Below are positions 9,560-18,760 of a stretch of 64,000 nt of DNA, in pieces. The first letter of the stretch is position 1, and every line of letters starts with the position of its first letter. Below the pieces are notes generated by a model, which had not been told where the DNA came from, did no database searches, and saw only the letters and a list, made by a program, of their open reading frames with translations. Where the stretch lies: the NCBI RefSeq assembly GCF_014200015.1, contig NZ_JACHOT010000011.1:25032-89031 (forward strand), written 5' to 3'. The position numbers and the translations under genes were made by a program. This DNA comes from Aminobacter niigataensis (GTDB lineage Bacteria; Pseudomonadota; Alphaproteobacteria; Rhizobiales; Rhizobiaceae).

Positions 9560-11215
9560 CTACTGCACGGTGAGCTCGGTGCGCTCGCCCGCCTTGACGC
9601 TGGCAGAACCTTCCTTCTTGCCGGCATCGCCCAGGTCGGCCTCGACGACATAATCGCCCTCAGGCAGCGTGGCCTGGTGCTTCTGGTCGTAGGCGTAGCC
9701 AAAATCCTTGCGGTTGCCCTGGATGTCCTTCTTGGCCGCGTAGACCCGGATCTCCTTGGCACCCGGAGCCTCGATCGCCAGCACGCCGGCGCCGAGCACG
9801 GCGGTCACGTCGCCCGCCTCGCCGACACGAACGTTGAAGGGCTGTTCGGCCTCGGCCTGGTCCATGCGTGCAACGACGACATAGTCGCCGGCCGGCAGGT
9901 CGAACTTGTTGTCCGGCCCGTAGCCATAAGTGACTTGATCGCGCGTGCCGTCGATCTTCTTCTTCGCCTTGTAGATTCTGACATCGAGGCCACCGGCGTC
10001 GACCTTGTCGCCGCCCTGGGCATAAAGCGCATTGACCACCACGCGGCCGACGCCTGCGACGATGTCCTTCTCGACGGTCTGACCGGCGGCGAACTGGATC
10101 GTCTCATTGGCCTCGCCCTGGCCGATGGTGACCTTCACCTTGGTCTCGCCGGCCGGCAGCACCACCTTGGTCTCGCCGTAGTAGGTCGCCGGGTGGTCGC
10201 CACCGGGGAAGTCAAGGACGACGGCCGCACCGGTGTTGATGTCGCCACCTTCGCTGGGGCGTGGCCTGACGATCAGCGTGCCGGCGTTGAGCACAAAGAG
10301 CGGTTTGTAGGCCTGGCCCGCTTCGACCTTCAGCGGCTGCTCGACCGCCGCCTCGCCGAGCGTCGCGCGGATGACGTAGTCGCCGGCTTCCAGCGATCCC
10401 TTGTAGTTGCTGTACTCGGTGGTGATACGTTCGCCCTTGGTGCCGTCGGCATTGGCCTTGTAGATTTCCCAGGCGTTGCCGGCGTCCTTCAGCGGCGCTC
10501 CGCCTTCGGCCAGCGTCAGCTCTGGAATGAAATTGAACTCCGGCTTGGCCGGTTCAGGCGCCGGCGCGGGTTCAGGGGCCGGCGCGGGCGCAGGCTCGGC
10601 AACCGTCTGGGCGAGCGCGTCCTCGAGCCCTTTCGCATCGGAAGCCTGGATATACTTGCCGCCGGTGTTTTCGGCGAGGCAGGCGACCTGCCTGCCCTCC
10701 TCCGCCGTCAGGCCGAAGCCGACGACATGGGCGGTGAAATCGACTCCCGACTGCTCAAGCTCCTTGCCCAGTGCGCAAGGGTCGGCGTTGCAGGTCTCCA
10801 GCCCATCGGTGATGAGAATGACGGTTGCCTTGTCCTCGGTGTATCTGAGGTCTTCGGCAGCCTGCTTGACCGCGGCAGAAAGCGGCGTCTTGCCCAAGAA
10901 TTTCATGCTGTCGGCGGCAGCGGTAATGGCAGATGCCGAGCCGGACGCCGGCGGCACCACCAGCTCGATGTCGGAACAACTGCCCTTTTCGCGATGGCCA
11001 TAGGCCATCAGGCCAAGTTCGGTGTCGGCGGGAATGGTGGTGAGCACCGAACGGAGTGCCTGGCGGGCGATCTCCAGCTTGGGCTTGCCATCAATCTGGC
11101 CCCACATCGAACCCGAGGCGTCGAGCACGATGATGGCACGGTCGGCGGCACTCGCGCCCGCCACTCCCGCCAGCATGAGGACAGACGTCAGGATGCCTCG
11201 TGTGAACGCCTTCAT
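9560..11215 (-). CDS. exported von Willebrand factor type A domain protein
   Basis: 551 residues from ATG 11215, chosen because GAGGGG stands 8 nt upstream and the protein then begins with a signal peptide (MKAFTRGILTSVLMLAGVAGASA). The VWA domain covers about 24-205, with the metal-ion site DASGSMWG (D32, S34, S36). A Pro/Ala/Glu linker (about 205-225) leads to a C-terminal half of at least three related beta modules, each with a core like L-PAGDYVV-A-LG. VWA domains bind metal and protein ligands; here it is probably periplasmic or surface-attached. It stands alone between ABC-F and GlxA-type genes. Confidence 0.82.
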   Translation of the reverse strand: MKAFTRGILTSVLMLAGVAGASAADRAIIVLDASGSMWGQIDGKPKLEIARQALRSVLTTIPADTELGLMAYGHREKGSCSDIELVVPPASGSASAITAAADSMKFLGKTPLSAAVKQAAEDLRYTEDKATVILITDGLETCNADPCALGKELEQSGVDFTAHVVGFGLTAEEGRQVACLAENTGGKYIQASDAKGLEDALAQTVAEPAPAPAPEPAPAPEPAKPEFNFIPELTLAEGGAPLKDAGNAWEIYKANADGTKGERITTEYSNYKGSLEAGDYVIRATLGEAAVEQPLKVEAGQAYKPLFVLNAGTLIVRPRPSEGGDINTGAAVVLDFPGGDHPATYYGETKVVLPAGETKVKVTIGQGEANETIQFAAGQTVEKDIVAGVGRVVVNALYAQGGDKVDAGGLDVRIYKAKKKIDGTRDQVTYGYGPDNKFDLPAGDYVVVARMDQAEAEQPFNVRVGEAGDVTAVLGAGVLAIEAPGAKEIRVYAAKKDIQGNRKDFGYAYDQKHQATLPEGDYVVEADLGDAGKKEGSASVKAGERTELTVQ

Positions 11216-11291
11216 GCTGCCCCTCGCCGATTCAGACCGTTTGTTCGAGGAAGCTAAACTTGGGGCCTGCCGCTGACAACCCTGGCAGCGC

Positions 11292-12254
11292 TCAATAGGT
11301 GGTCCGGCGCTCTTCGCTCGGCGGGCGGCCGAACTGCAGCCGGTAGCTCTGGGCGAAATAGGAATGCGAGGTGAAGCCGGTGGCGATCGCCACGTCGAGG
11401 ATCGGCATGTTGGTCTGGCGCAGCAGCTCGCGGGCACGCTCGAGCCGGAGCCGCATGTAATAGCGGCCGGGCGTCACATTGAGATGGCGCAGGAACAGCC
11501 GCTCGACCTGACGAACCGACAGGCCCGCCGTCTTGGCAAGCTGTACCGCTGACAAGGGTTCGTCGAGATTGTCGGCCATCAGCTCGACAATGCGCTTGAG
11601 CTTGTCCGACTTGCCGGTGAGGTCGCGTTCGGGGCCGACCCGTTGGCGGTCGCCGGCATTGCGGATGCGCTCGTGCTGGAACTGGTTGGCGACCTCGTTG
11701 GCAAGGTTGGCGCCGAAATCGCGCTTGATGATCTCGAGCATCAGGTCGATCGAGGTGGTGACGCCGGCACATGTGTAGCGCTTGCGGTCGATCTCGAAGA
11801 CGTTGTTGGTGCATTCGATATCGGGAAACTTCTCCATGAAGCCGGCGCGGTTTTCCCAGTGGATGGTGCAGCGGTAGCCGTCGAGTTGGCCGGCCTCGGC
11901 GAGAAGGTAGGAGCCGACCGATAGCGCTCCCAGGGCTGCGCCGCGGCGACCCCATGAACGAAGCGCGCCGAGCACCTTGCTCTTGCCGGGGAATTCGGTG
12001 GAGACGCCGACGCAGACGAACATGATCTCGACCGCCGGGACGTCGGCGACGGAATAATCGACCTTGAGCGGCAGGCCGTTGGAAGCGATGACCGCTTCGC
12101 CATCGGCCGAAACCGTTGTCCAGCCATAGACGTCGCGGCCGAGCAGGCGGTTGGCGGTGCGACATGTGTCGATCGCGGCAACCAGCGAGAACATCGAGAA
12201 CTTGTCGACGAGCAGGAAAGCGAACTGGCGGCCTTCGGGATGAGGTTCTGACAT
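11292..12254 (-). CDS. GlxA-family AraC-type transcriptional regulator
   Basis: 320 residues in two domains: an N-terminal DJ-1/PfpI-like class I amidotransferase fold (about 8-190; catalytic-type position in GALSVGSYLLAEAG, without the cysteine nucleophile) and a C-terminal double helix-turn-helix AraC domain (about 222-315; LSVRQVERLFLRHLNVTPGRYYM and ATGFTSHSYFAQSYR). Relatives such as GbdR and CdhR sense betaine or carnitine metabolites and activate catabolic genes. No obvious target operon adjoins it, though the GcvT-family fragment at the window end belongs to a pathway such regulators control elsewhere. Confidence 0.88.
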   Translation of the reverse strand: MSEPHPEGRQFAFLLVDKFSMFSLVAAIDTCRTANRLLGRDVYGWTTVSADGEAVIASNGLPLKVDYSVADVPAVEIMFVCVGVSTEFPGKSKVLGALRSWGRRGAALGALSVGSYLLAEAGQLDGYRCTIHWENRAGFMEKFPDIECTNNVFEIDRKRYTCAGVTTSIDLMLEIIKRDFGANLANEVANQFQHERIRNAGDRQRVGPERDLTGKSDKLKRIVELMADNLDEPLSAVQLAKTAGLSVRQVERLFLRHLNVTPGRYYMRLRLERARELLRQTNMPILDVAIATGFTSHSYFAQSYRLQFGRPPSEERRTTY

Positions 12255-12321
12255 GACGGCCAGGCCTACAGATTACGCCGACTTGGAAGCGGCGCCGCGA
12301 TCAACAACGCCGCCCGCATTT

Positions 12322-13218
12322 TCAAAGGCCCTTGTATTCGAGGCCGGCGTGGCGATGGGCCGACACCAGCGTGTTGGCCATCAGCATGGCAATGGTCATT
12401 GGACCGACGCCGCCCGGCACCGGCGTTATGGCGCCGGCAACCTTTGCCGCGGAAGCGAACTCGACGTCGCCGACGAGGCGCGACTTGCCGTCGCCCTTGT
12501 CGGGCGCCGGTATGCGATTGATGCCGACATCGATGACGGTGGCGCCCGGCTTGACCCAATCGCCCTTGACCATCTCCGGCCTGCCGACGGCTGCAACCAG
12601 GATGTCTGCCGTGCGGCAGAGCGCCGGCAAGTCCTTGGTGCGGCTGTGGGCGATGGTGACGGTGGCGTTGGCCGCGAGCAGAAGATGGGCCATCGGCTTG
12701 CCGACGATATTGGAGCGGCCGACGACGACGGCGCTGAGGCCCGAAAGATCCTTGCCGTGCTTGCGCTCGATCAGCAGCATCGAGCCAAACGGCGTGCACG
12801 GCACGAGCGCAGTGTCGACCTCGCCGGTGGCAAGCTTGCCGACATTGATGAAATGGAAGCCGTCGACATCCTTGTCGGGCGCAATGGTCTGGATGATCTT
12901 GCCGGCGTCGATATGGGCCGGCAGCGGCAGCTGAACGAGGATGCCGTGGATCGAAGGATCGACATTCAGCTTTTCGACCAGCGCGACCACATCGGCCTCG
13001 GACGTTTCGGCAGCGAGCGTGTGCTGGACCGACAGGAAGCCGCACTCCTTGGCGGTACGCGACTTGTTGGCGACATAGACCTGGCTTGCCGGATCCTCGC
13101 CGACAATGACCACGGCCAGGCCAGGTTTGACGCCATGCGCGGCAAGCGCCGCCGCTGATTTCTTGACGCCTTCGACGACCTCTGCCGCGACAATCTTTCC
13201 GTCAATGATCTCAGCCAT
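12322..13218 (-). CDS. folD: bifunctional methylenetetrahydrofolate dehydrogenase/cyclohydrolase
   Basis: 298 residues from ATG 13218, which has AGGGAG 5 nt upstream; an in-frame GTG two codons earlier overlaps that site and is less likely. It interconverts 5,10-methylene-, methenyl- and 10-formyl-tetrahydrofolate with NADP. Family motifs are clear: [13 protein letters not shown] with the catalytic lysine, [24 protein letters not shown] in the Rossmann domain, and [14 protein letters not shown] near the C-terminus. Length is normal. It is leftward and monocistronic here. Confidence 0.96.
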   Translation of the reverse strand: MAEIIDGKIVAAEVVEGVKKSAAALAAHGVKPGLAVVIVGEDPASQVYVANKSRTAKECGFLSVQHTLAAETSEADVVALVEKLNVDPSIHGILVQLPLPAHIDAGKIIQTIAPDKDVDGFHFINVGKLATGEVDTALVPCTPFGSMLLIERKHGKDLSGLSAVVVGRSNIVGKPMAHLLLAANATVTIAHSRTKDLPALCRTADILVAAVGRPEMVKGDWVKPGATVIDVGINRIPAPDKGDGKSRLVGDVEFASAAKVAGAITPVPGGVGPMTIAMLMANTLVSAHRHAGLEYKGL

Positions 13219-13330
13219 GTTCACTCCCTATGCAGGCACTGCTGGCGCGGCATTGTCATCAAAATTTCGACCCGCAACCCCGCCATTGCGGCGTCCGGTG
13301 CCGTAAACTCGAAACCGCAGTGCGGAATAT

Positions 13331-15664
13331 TCAGAAGTAGCGGCGCGAACGGCGCTCGCGCAACTGGTTTAGCTCCTTGCGGACCTCGCGCAGGCTTTCG
13401 CTGATCTCATCGATCTGGCTGCGCGGCAACGGGGCCTCGGCTTGCGGCATGGCGCTCGCGGGCTCAGGCGCTGATGGAGCCTGTGGCGGCATGGGCGGCC
13501 AGGGATGATATCCGGAGGAAGCCGGCGGATAGGCATAGGTTGTCGCGTAGCCCGGAGGCGGAGGACCATAGCCAGGCTGCGAATAGGGCGGATAGGACTG
13601 CGGGAAGCCACCGTCTGCTGCCTGCGGCGCCACCTCGGCGGGCAACGACGGCGAGGCAGGCGCGGCCGCAGTGGCAGGGGACGGCTCCGCAACCTGGGGT
13701 TCCGACAGCGGCGCCGGTTCCGCATCCAGCCTTGACGAAGGCACTTCAACGCGGTCGTCCGGTCGGCCGCCCTCATTGTCCTCCACGGGCGCGGAGCGGC
13801 GCGGCGTGGGCCGAGCCCGAGCGCGCCGATTGGCGGTGTCGCGCAGGCTTTCGAGCGCCCCGCGCAGGCCGCCGAGGCCGACGCCGACGGCGAAGCCGGC
13901 CAGCATGCCCGCCAGAGAGATCATGGCGCGCGACGGCCCTGTCGATTCCAACGGCGGCGAGGCAACCGAAATGACGCTGACATTGGCCGAGTTGATATCC
14001 TTCTGCTCACCGGTCTCGCGCGCCCGAAGCAGGTACTGTTCATAGACTGCGCGCTTGGCGGTGACGTCGCGTTCGAGCTCGCGCAGCGTGACCAGTTCGT
14101 CAGCGACTTCGCCCTGGCGCACCTTGAGCTGGGCAAGCCGGGCGGCGAGTTCCTGCTCTAGCTGCACGGCCCGCTTGAGTTCGACCTGGATGGAGGCCGC
14201 GACCCGGCGCAATTCGGTTGCGATGCGTTCGCGGGCGCCGCTCAGCTGGGCCTCGACGGCGAGACGCTCGGGGTGACGCGGGCCGAGCCTCACCGCCGCC
14301 CGGTCGGCCTCCTGGGTGAGGGCTGCATACTGCGCGCGCAGCTCGGTGATCGCCGGCGAATTGATCGCCTCGGGCAAGGTGCCGCTCAGCACCGAATCGA
14401 TGCCGAGGCTGCGGGTCGAGGCGGCCCGCGCATTCAGCTCCAGGGTACGCGAGCGCGCAGCGGTCAACTGGTCGTTGACGCGCTGGATCTCGTCGTCGGT
14501 AATCAGCCGCCCCTGCGGATCAATGAGTTCGTTTTCGGCCTTGAAGGCTTCGACCTTGCGCTCGGCGGCTTCGACGGACTTGCGCATCTCGTCGAGCCGG
14601 GCATTGAGTTCGTCGGTCGCACGGCCCGCACTACCGGACTGCAGCTCGCCGTAGGTCTGCATGAAGACCTCGGTCATGGTGTTGGCGATGAGCGCCGACT
14701 TTTCCGCGCTCTCCGTCTTGGCACCCACCGAGATGACGAAAGTCTTGCCGCCACGCTCGACGGTCAATGCCTCGGCGAGATGGGTCGTCGCCAGCGCGTG
14801 CCTGTTATCGACGGCACCTGTCGCCTTGTCGTCAGGCGAGATCAGCGAACGGACGAAGGAACGAACATCGAGGCCGCTGCCGGCCGTGCCGTTGAATTCC
14901 GGATCTTCGTCAAGATTGAGCTTGTCGACCACCTTGGTCAGGACTGTGCCCGATGTCAGCACCCGCACCTGGTTCTCGACGATGGCCAGCGTCGCCTCCG
15001 ACGACAGGCCGCCCTCGGTCAGTTCCCGGTCCGTGAGCTTCAGGTTGCGCGGATCGACGATCATCTCGGTCCAGGCCTGATACATCTTCGGCATGGAAAG
15101 GGCGATCGCCACGCCCGCAAGCGCGCCGAGAAGCGTGGTCGAAGCAATCAACAGCTTGGATCGGCCAATGCCGCCGATGACCTTCATCGGGTCGATCAAA
15201 GGTTTCCAGCGCACATCGTCCGGGTCGTCCTGTTCGTCGAACGACTGGACCGCTTGCGGCTGAGCTGGCGTGCTGACGACTGCCGGCGCAACGGCCGGCT
15301 GGGACGGCCCCACCAGCCTTTCGCGCCAGCCGCCGATCAGCGAAGACTGGGCCGGCTTGTGCGGATCGTCGGCAGCTTGAACTACAGAGTCAGTTCGCGT
15401 GTGCGTGTCCGCCGCCATTTCGGTGGCCCGCTCTGCCTCGGAGCTGCGCGCGGCTATCTCCGCCTCGCGGCGAATACGAGCCATGCGATGGCGCGTGGCC
15501 GCATCCTGCGCATCCGGCTCGGGATGCTCGTCCGTGCCTAATGACAGCAGCGAAGCGCCTTGCCGCTTCGGAGCCGCGTCGTCCTGGGCGAGCGCGAGCA
15601 GCGATCCCTTGCGCCTGCCATCCTCGCGGTTCCCAGAATCGGCCATGTCTTGGGTTGCTTCCAT
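13331..15664 (-). CDS. Wzz/GumC-type polysaccharide co-polymerase without kinase domain
   Basis: 777 residues. A charged cytosolic N-terminus (1-170) precedes a first membrane segment (LLIASTTLLGALAGVAIALSM), a Wzz domain, a long periplasmic coiled coil (about 340-560), and a second membrane segment (AMISLAGMLAGFAVGVGLGGL). The last 150 residues are cytosolic, rich in Pro, Ala and Tyr, and end in RRSRRYF. Such proteins set chain length and help export in Wzy-dependent exopolysaccharide synthesis. Unlike ExoP/Wzc there is no Walker A tyrosine-kinase domain; the Pro/Tyr tail replaces it. It is divergent from the flippase gene. Confidence 0.85.
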   Translation of the reverse strand: MEATQDMADSGNREDGRRKGSLLALAQDDAAPKRQGASLLSLGTDEHPEPDAQDAATRHRMARIRREAEIAARSSEAERATEMAADTHTRTDSVVQAADDPHKPAQSSLIGGWRERLVGPSQPAVAPAVVSTPAQPQAVQSFDEQDDPDDVRWKPLIDPMKVIGGIGRSKLLIASTTLLGALAGVAIALSMPKMYQAWTEMIVDPRNLKLTDRELTEGGLSSEATLAIVENQVRVLTSGTVLTKVVDKLNLDEDPEFNGTAGSGLDVRSFVRSLISPDDKATGAVDNRHALATTHLAEALTVERGGKTFVISVGAKTESAEKSALIANTMTEVFMQTYGELQSGSAGRATDELNARLDEMRKSVEAAERKVEAFKAENELIDPQGRLITDDEIQRVNDQLTAARSRTLELNARAASTRSLGIDSVLSGTLPEAINSPAITELRAQYAALTQEADRAAVRLGPRHPERLAVEAQLSGARERIATELRRVAASIQVELKRAVQLEQELAARLAQLKVRQGEVADELVTLRELERDVTAKRAVYEQYLLRARETGEQKDINSANVSVISVASPPLESTGPSRAMISLAGMLAGFAVGVGLGGLRGALESLRDTANRRARARPTPRRSAPVEDNEGGRPDDRVEVPSSRLDAEPAPLSEPQVAEPSPATAAAPASPSLPAEVAPQAADGGFPQSYPPYSQPGYGPPPPGYATTYAYPPASSGYHPWPPMPPQAPSAPEPASAMPQAEAPLPRSQIDEISESLREVRKELNQLRERRSRRYF

Positions 15665-15808
15665 GCACTGGGACGGATCAGGCGTCCGGTTCTTAACCCA
15701 AGCTAAACAGGCATGGGAAACAAAAGGTTAATTTTGTCACTTCAACGCTCCCCTGCCGCGCTTGCAAAACGGCACATTAAGCTTTGCGTCCTATCCTGCA
15801 GCCGGATC

Positions 15809-17104
15809 ATGACCCAGGCCAACGACATACCGCGCATGCCGCTGCGCGAACGTATCGGCAGTTTCCTGTTGGAACGGCGCGCAATGCTGCGCGACTATTT
15901 CTCGGCAGTCAGCGGTTCGGCGGGCCGGCTGGTGTTCTCGCTGATCTATTTCGTGGCGCTGGCCAACACGTTGTCCATCGCCGATTTCGGCCTGTTTGCC
16001 ACGGCGTCTGCTGCCGGCGTGATGCTGTCGCGCACGCTCGCCTTCGGTTTCATCTCGGCGCTCTACCGCACCGCCACGATCAGGCCGCGGCTGATCGGAA
16101 GCTATACCGCCGGCTTCCTGATGCTGTCGCTGCTGTCGCTGCCGGTGCTCGCCGCTGCCTCGGCGCTGACCTGGCTCCTGTTCTTTTCGAGCACGTTGTC
16201 GGCTGGCATCTTTGCCACCGTCATCTTCGCCGAGGCGCTGCTGTGGCGACCGGTCGAGGTGGCGATGATCGTCAACAACGGCCTCGGCCGCTTCGGCCGC
16301 GCCGCAGTGCTGGCTATCCTGACTTCGGCGATCAAATCTGCCGCCGCTGTGCTGTTCATCTTCTGGCCGACATCCACGATCGAAGCCTGGGCCTGGTTCT
16401 ACGTCGCCTGCAATGTCGTTTCGCTTGCCGTCGCCTTCGGCGTCTTCTACCCGCGCCAGAGGCTCCGGCTGACGCCAGATCTCTATTGGCGCCGGCTTTC
16501 AGACTCGATCTATGTCGCCGGCGCGGAAGTGCTGTTCTATCTCCAGATGGAGTTCGACAAGCTTCTGGTCCTGGCCATGGGCGGGCCGCACCTCGCCGGC
16601 ATCTATGCCATCGTCATGCGATTGGTCGACCTCACCGCCATCCCGATCCGCACATTCTCGATGATGCTGGTGCAGCGCATGATGCGCGCGCCGCAAATGC
16701 TGGCGCGGTTCAAGGTCAAGCTCGGCATCGAGGCCGGAATCCTGCTCGTCTCGACCTCGGCGCTGCTGTTCCTCGCCGTGGTGCTGCATTTCTATCCCAA
16801 TTTCCTCGGCCGGAATGTTTCCGAGGCCGCGCCGCTCGTCGGCCTGGCCCTGTTCGTGCCGGCCTTGCGCAACCTCGTCGAATATCACGCCGAGTTGCTG
16901 TTCGCGCGCGGGCAGACGCTGATCCGCGCCGGCAATCTGGCCTTGCTCGCCGGCCTCAAGGCCGCATTGCTGTCGACCCTGCTGGTGCAGGTGGCCGACA
17001 CGGAAAGCTTGGTGTGGTCGCTGAACGGGATGTTCGCGCTGCTCTATCTTGCGTCGGCAGCGGTGACCTATACGGCACTGCGCCGGCCCGCCAAGGCGAT
17101 CTAG
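15809..17104 (+). CDS. polysaccharide flippase (Wzx/MATE-like, lipopolysaccharide biosynthesis protein)
   Basis: 431 residues from ATG 15809 (MTQANDIPRM); the open frame extends 32 codons upstream without membrane character. About 12 hydrophobic segments span the protein, starting with RLVFSLIYFVALANTLSIADFGLFATASAAGV, the usual first helix pair of the oligosaccharide flippase family. It would move lipid-linked repeat units across the inner membrane. It is divergent from the Wzz gene, with about 145 nt between them for shared promoters, and convergent with the DUF6492 gene, whose stop is 1 nt away. Confidence 0.8.
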   Translation: MTQANDIPRMPLRERIGSFLLERRAMLRDYFSAVSGSAGRLVFSLIYFVALANTLSIADFGLFATASAAGVMLSRTLAFGFISALYRTATIRPRLIGSYTAGFLMLSLLSLPVLAAASALTWLLFFSSTLSAGIFATVIFAEALLWRPVEVAMIVNNGLGRFGRAAVLAILTSAIKSAAAVLFIFWPTSTIEAWAWFYVACNVVSLAVAFGVFYPRQRLRLTPDLYWRRLSDSIYVAGAEVLFYLQMEFDKLLVLAMGGPHLAGIYAIVMRLVDLTAIPIRTFSMMLVQRMMRAPQMLARFKVKLGIEAGILLVSTSALLFLAVVLHFYPNFLGRNVSEAAPLVGLALFVPALRNLVEYHAELLFARGQTLIRAGNLALLAGLKAALLSTLLVQVADTESLVWSLNGMFALLYLASAAVTYTALRRPAKAI

Positions 17105-17105
17105 G

Positions 17106-17981
17106 TCAGGCGCCGACAAGCTTCCTGATACGGCCTAGATCGGTGCCGATGAAGGATTGCATGCCGATCGCCACCTGCTCCGGCGACATCTCGGAGACGA
17201 ATGCCTCGAATTGCGCATCCGACAGCGGCGTGCCGGTCCAGTGGACGCGGCAGAATTCCTCGGAGCCGTGGAAATGCCCGGCCCCGCCAGCGACTTCGTC
17301 GACGAAGCGGCCGTATATCATGCATTCGGAAAATCTGCGCCGCGCGCACACCGCCTCGACCCAGTGCCGGCCGCTCACCTGCTCGACGCGGGCAAGCATG
17401 TCGCGCACGCTCGAACGGCGCCAGGCGATCAGGGTCGAGATGTAGTCGTGCGGCGAGACCTCCGGCGCCTCGATGCCAAGCACGGCGGCGGCGTTGCGCG
17501 ACCAGACATGGTGATTTTCGTGATCCGGGCGAAGCAAGGCGTTTTCGCGGATGAACAGCCGCAACTTGCCGTCGCGCCAGAACCGGGCGCAGTCGAACGG
17601 CCTGAGGAAAGCGACGTCGGAATCGACATAGACGAGGGTTTGCTGCTCGATCCGCTCGGCGATGGCGATGCGGCGCAGTTGCTGCACATGCCAGCCACGC
17701 AGCGGCGGCGCCTTGAAACTCAGCCAGATACGGCGCTTGAACAGGCTCGTCGGGTCCGGCAGGTCACGCAGCCAGGACGGCAGCAGGTCGCGCTCGTCTA
17801 TGACGGTACGCTGTCTGCTCTCCAGTTGGCGGAACAGCGCCACATCGCGGTGCTCGACCAGCAGATAGTGGTGCGACGCACCAGTGACATGGCGGTCGAC
17901 TGTCTCGCACAACAGGCGGCAGCGCTCGAAATCGGCAGCGTAACTGGCCGTCACCAGAGCCGCGTCGGCAACAGCAGGCAT
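17106..17981 (-). CDS. DUF6492-like putative glycosyltransferase
   Basis: 291 residues from ATG 17981 (MPAVADAALVTASY); the frame runs on upstream under the WecG gene, but this start falls 11 nt after the WecG stop. The protein has a GT-A-like look: an N-terminal beta strand, then TLVYVDSDVAFLRPFD with the DSD motif near residue 120 that would bind metal and nucleotide sugar. No membrane segments. It is third in a leftward operon after the GT4 and WecG genes. The family name is from recollection of the sequence pattern; donor and acceptor are unknown. Confidence 0.6.
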   Translation of the reverse strand: MPAVADAALVTASYAADFERCRLLCETVDRHVTGASHHYLLVEHRDVALFRQLESRQRTVIDERDLLPSWLRDLPDPTSLFKRRIWLSFKAPPLRGWHVQQLRRIAIAERIEQQTLVYVDSDVAFLRPFDCARFWRDGKLRLFIRENALLRPDHENHHVWSRNAAAVLGIEAPEVSPHDYISTLIAWRRSSVRDMLARVEQVSGRHWVEAVCARRRFSECMIYGRFVDEVAGGAGHFHGSEEFCRVHWTGTPLSDAQFEAFVSEMSPEQVAIGMQSFIGTDLGRIRKLVGA

Positions 17982-17992
17982 GCCGCTTGCGT

Positions 17993-18760
17993 TCAAGAAC
18001 GATCCCCAGCCAGCTTTTGGCGCAGCACGCGCAAGAGGAAAAGCGGATTGCCGACGATATAGCGCCGCCACAGCCGCCCAGGCTCGATGACCAGCCGGAA
18101 CAACCATTCGAGGCGTAGCCGGCGCATCCACTCCGGCGCGCGCGGCACCGAACCGCTGAGGAAGTCGAGCAGCGCTCCAACGGCGATCGGCAAGGTGCAG
18201 TGCTCCGGTCCCAGGTTGCGTGCGATCCAGAATTCCTGGCGCGGCACGCCCATGGCGACGAGCAATATGTCCGGCCGCAAGGCGGCCAGAGAGGCGATGA
18301 CCGCGGGCTCTTCCTGTGCAGTGAAGAAGCCGTCGTGGACGACCACAAACCGGTGCTGCGGCGCAATCTCGCCCAGGCGCTGGGCTGCCCGTTCGGCATT
18401 TTCGCGCGTGGCACCGAGTAGGCCGACCGTCAGCGGCTTGTCGGCCGCCAGGAGCAAGGCCGGCACGAAATCTGTACCGTTGAGATTGGCCGGAAACGGT
18501 GCCCCGTAAAGCCAGCGCGCGGCAATGTCGACGCCGATGCCGTCGGCCAAGACCAGGAAATCGTCCAGTGCGGCAGCAAATTCCTTGTTGGAACAGGCCA
18601 CGTTGGCGTTGTGGGCATTGAGGAACCCGACCTTGGTGAAGGTCTTTTCCCGGATGAAACCGGACAACAGCGAGACCGCCTCTTCGCGCCCCAGGCTGGC
18701 AACTCGAATCCCGAGGATGCGCCGGAACGTTGCGGCCGGGTTGGAGATCGTCAGGCTCAA
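17993..18760 (-). CDS. WecG/TagA/CpsF-family glycosyltransferase
   Basis: 255 residues with the GT26 pattern: RILGIRVASLGREEAVSLL, FLNAHNANVACSNKEFAAAL, LADGIGVDIAARWLYG, and LLVAMGVPRQEFWIARNLGP near 165-185. GT26 enzymes (WecG, TagA) add N-acetylmannosamine or its uronate to lipid-linked GlcNAc, an early step of repeat-unit assembly. The start overlaps the stop of the upstream GT4 gene by 4 nt (ATGA), so the two are translationally coupled. Confidence 0.88.
   Translation of the reverse strand: MSLTISNPAATFRRILGIRVASLGREEAVSLLSGFIREKTFTKVGFLNAHNANVACSNKEFAAALDDFLVLADGIGVDIAARWLYGAPFPANLNGTDFVPALLLAADKPLTVGLLGATRENAERAAQRLGEIAPQHRFVVVHDGFFTAQEEPAVIASLAALRPDILLVAMGVPRQEFWIARNLGPEHCTLPIAVGALLDFLSGSVPRAPEWMRRLRLEWLFRLVIEPGRLWRRYIVGNPLFLLRVLRQKLAGDRS

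Noticed and set aside
9557..11257. A 566-codon plus-strand frame over the VWA gene
   Set aside because: The minus-strand frame has a signal peptide, metal-ion motif and ribosome site; the plus frame is its shadow.
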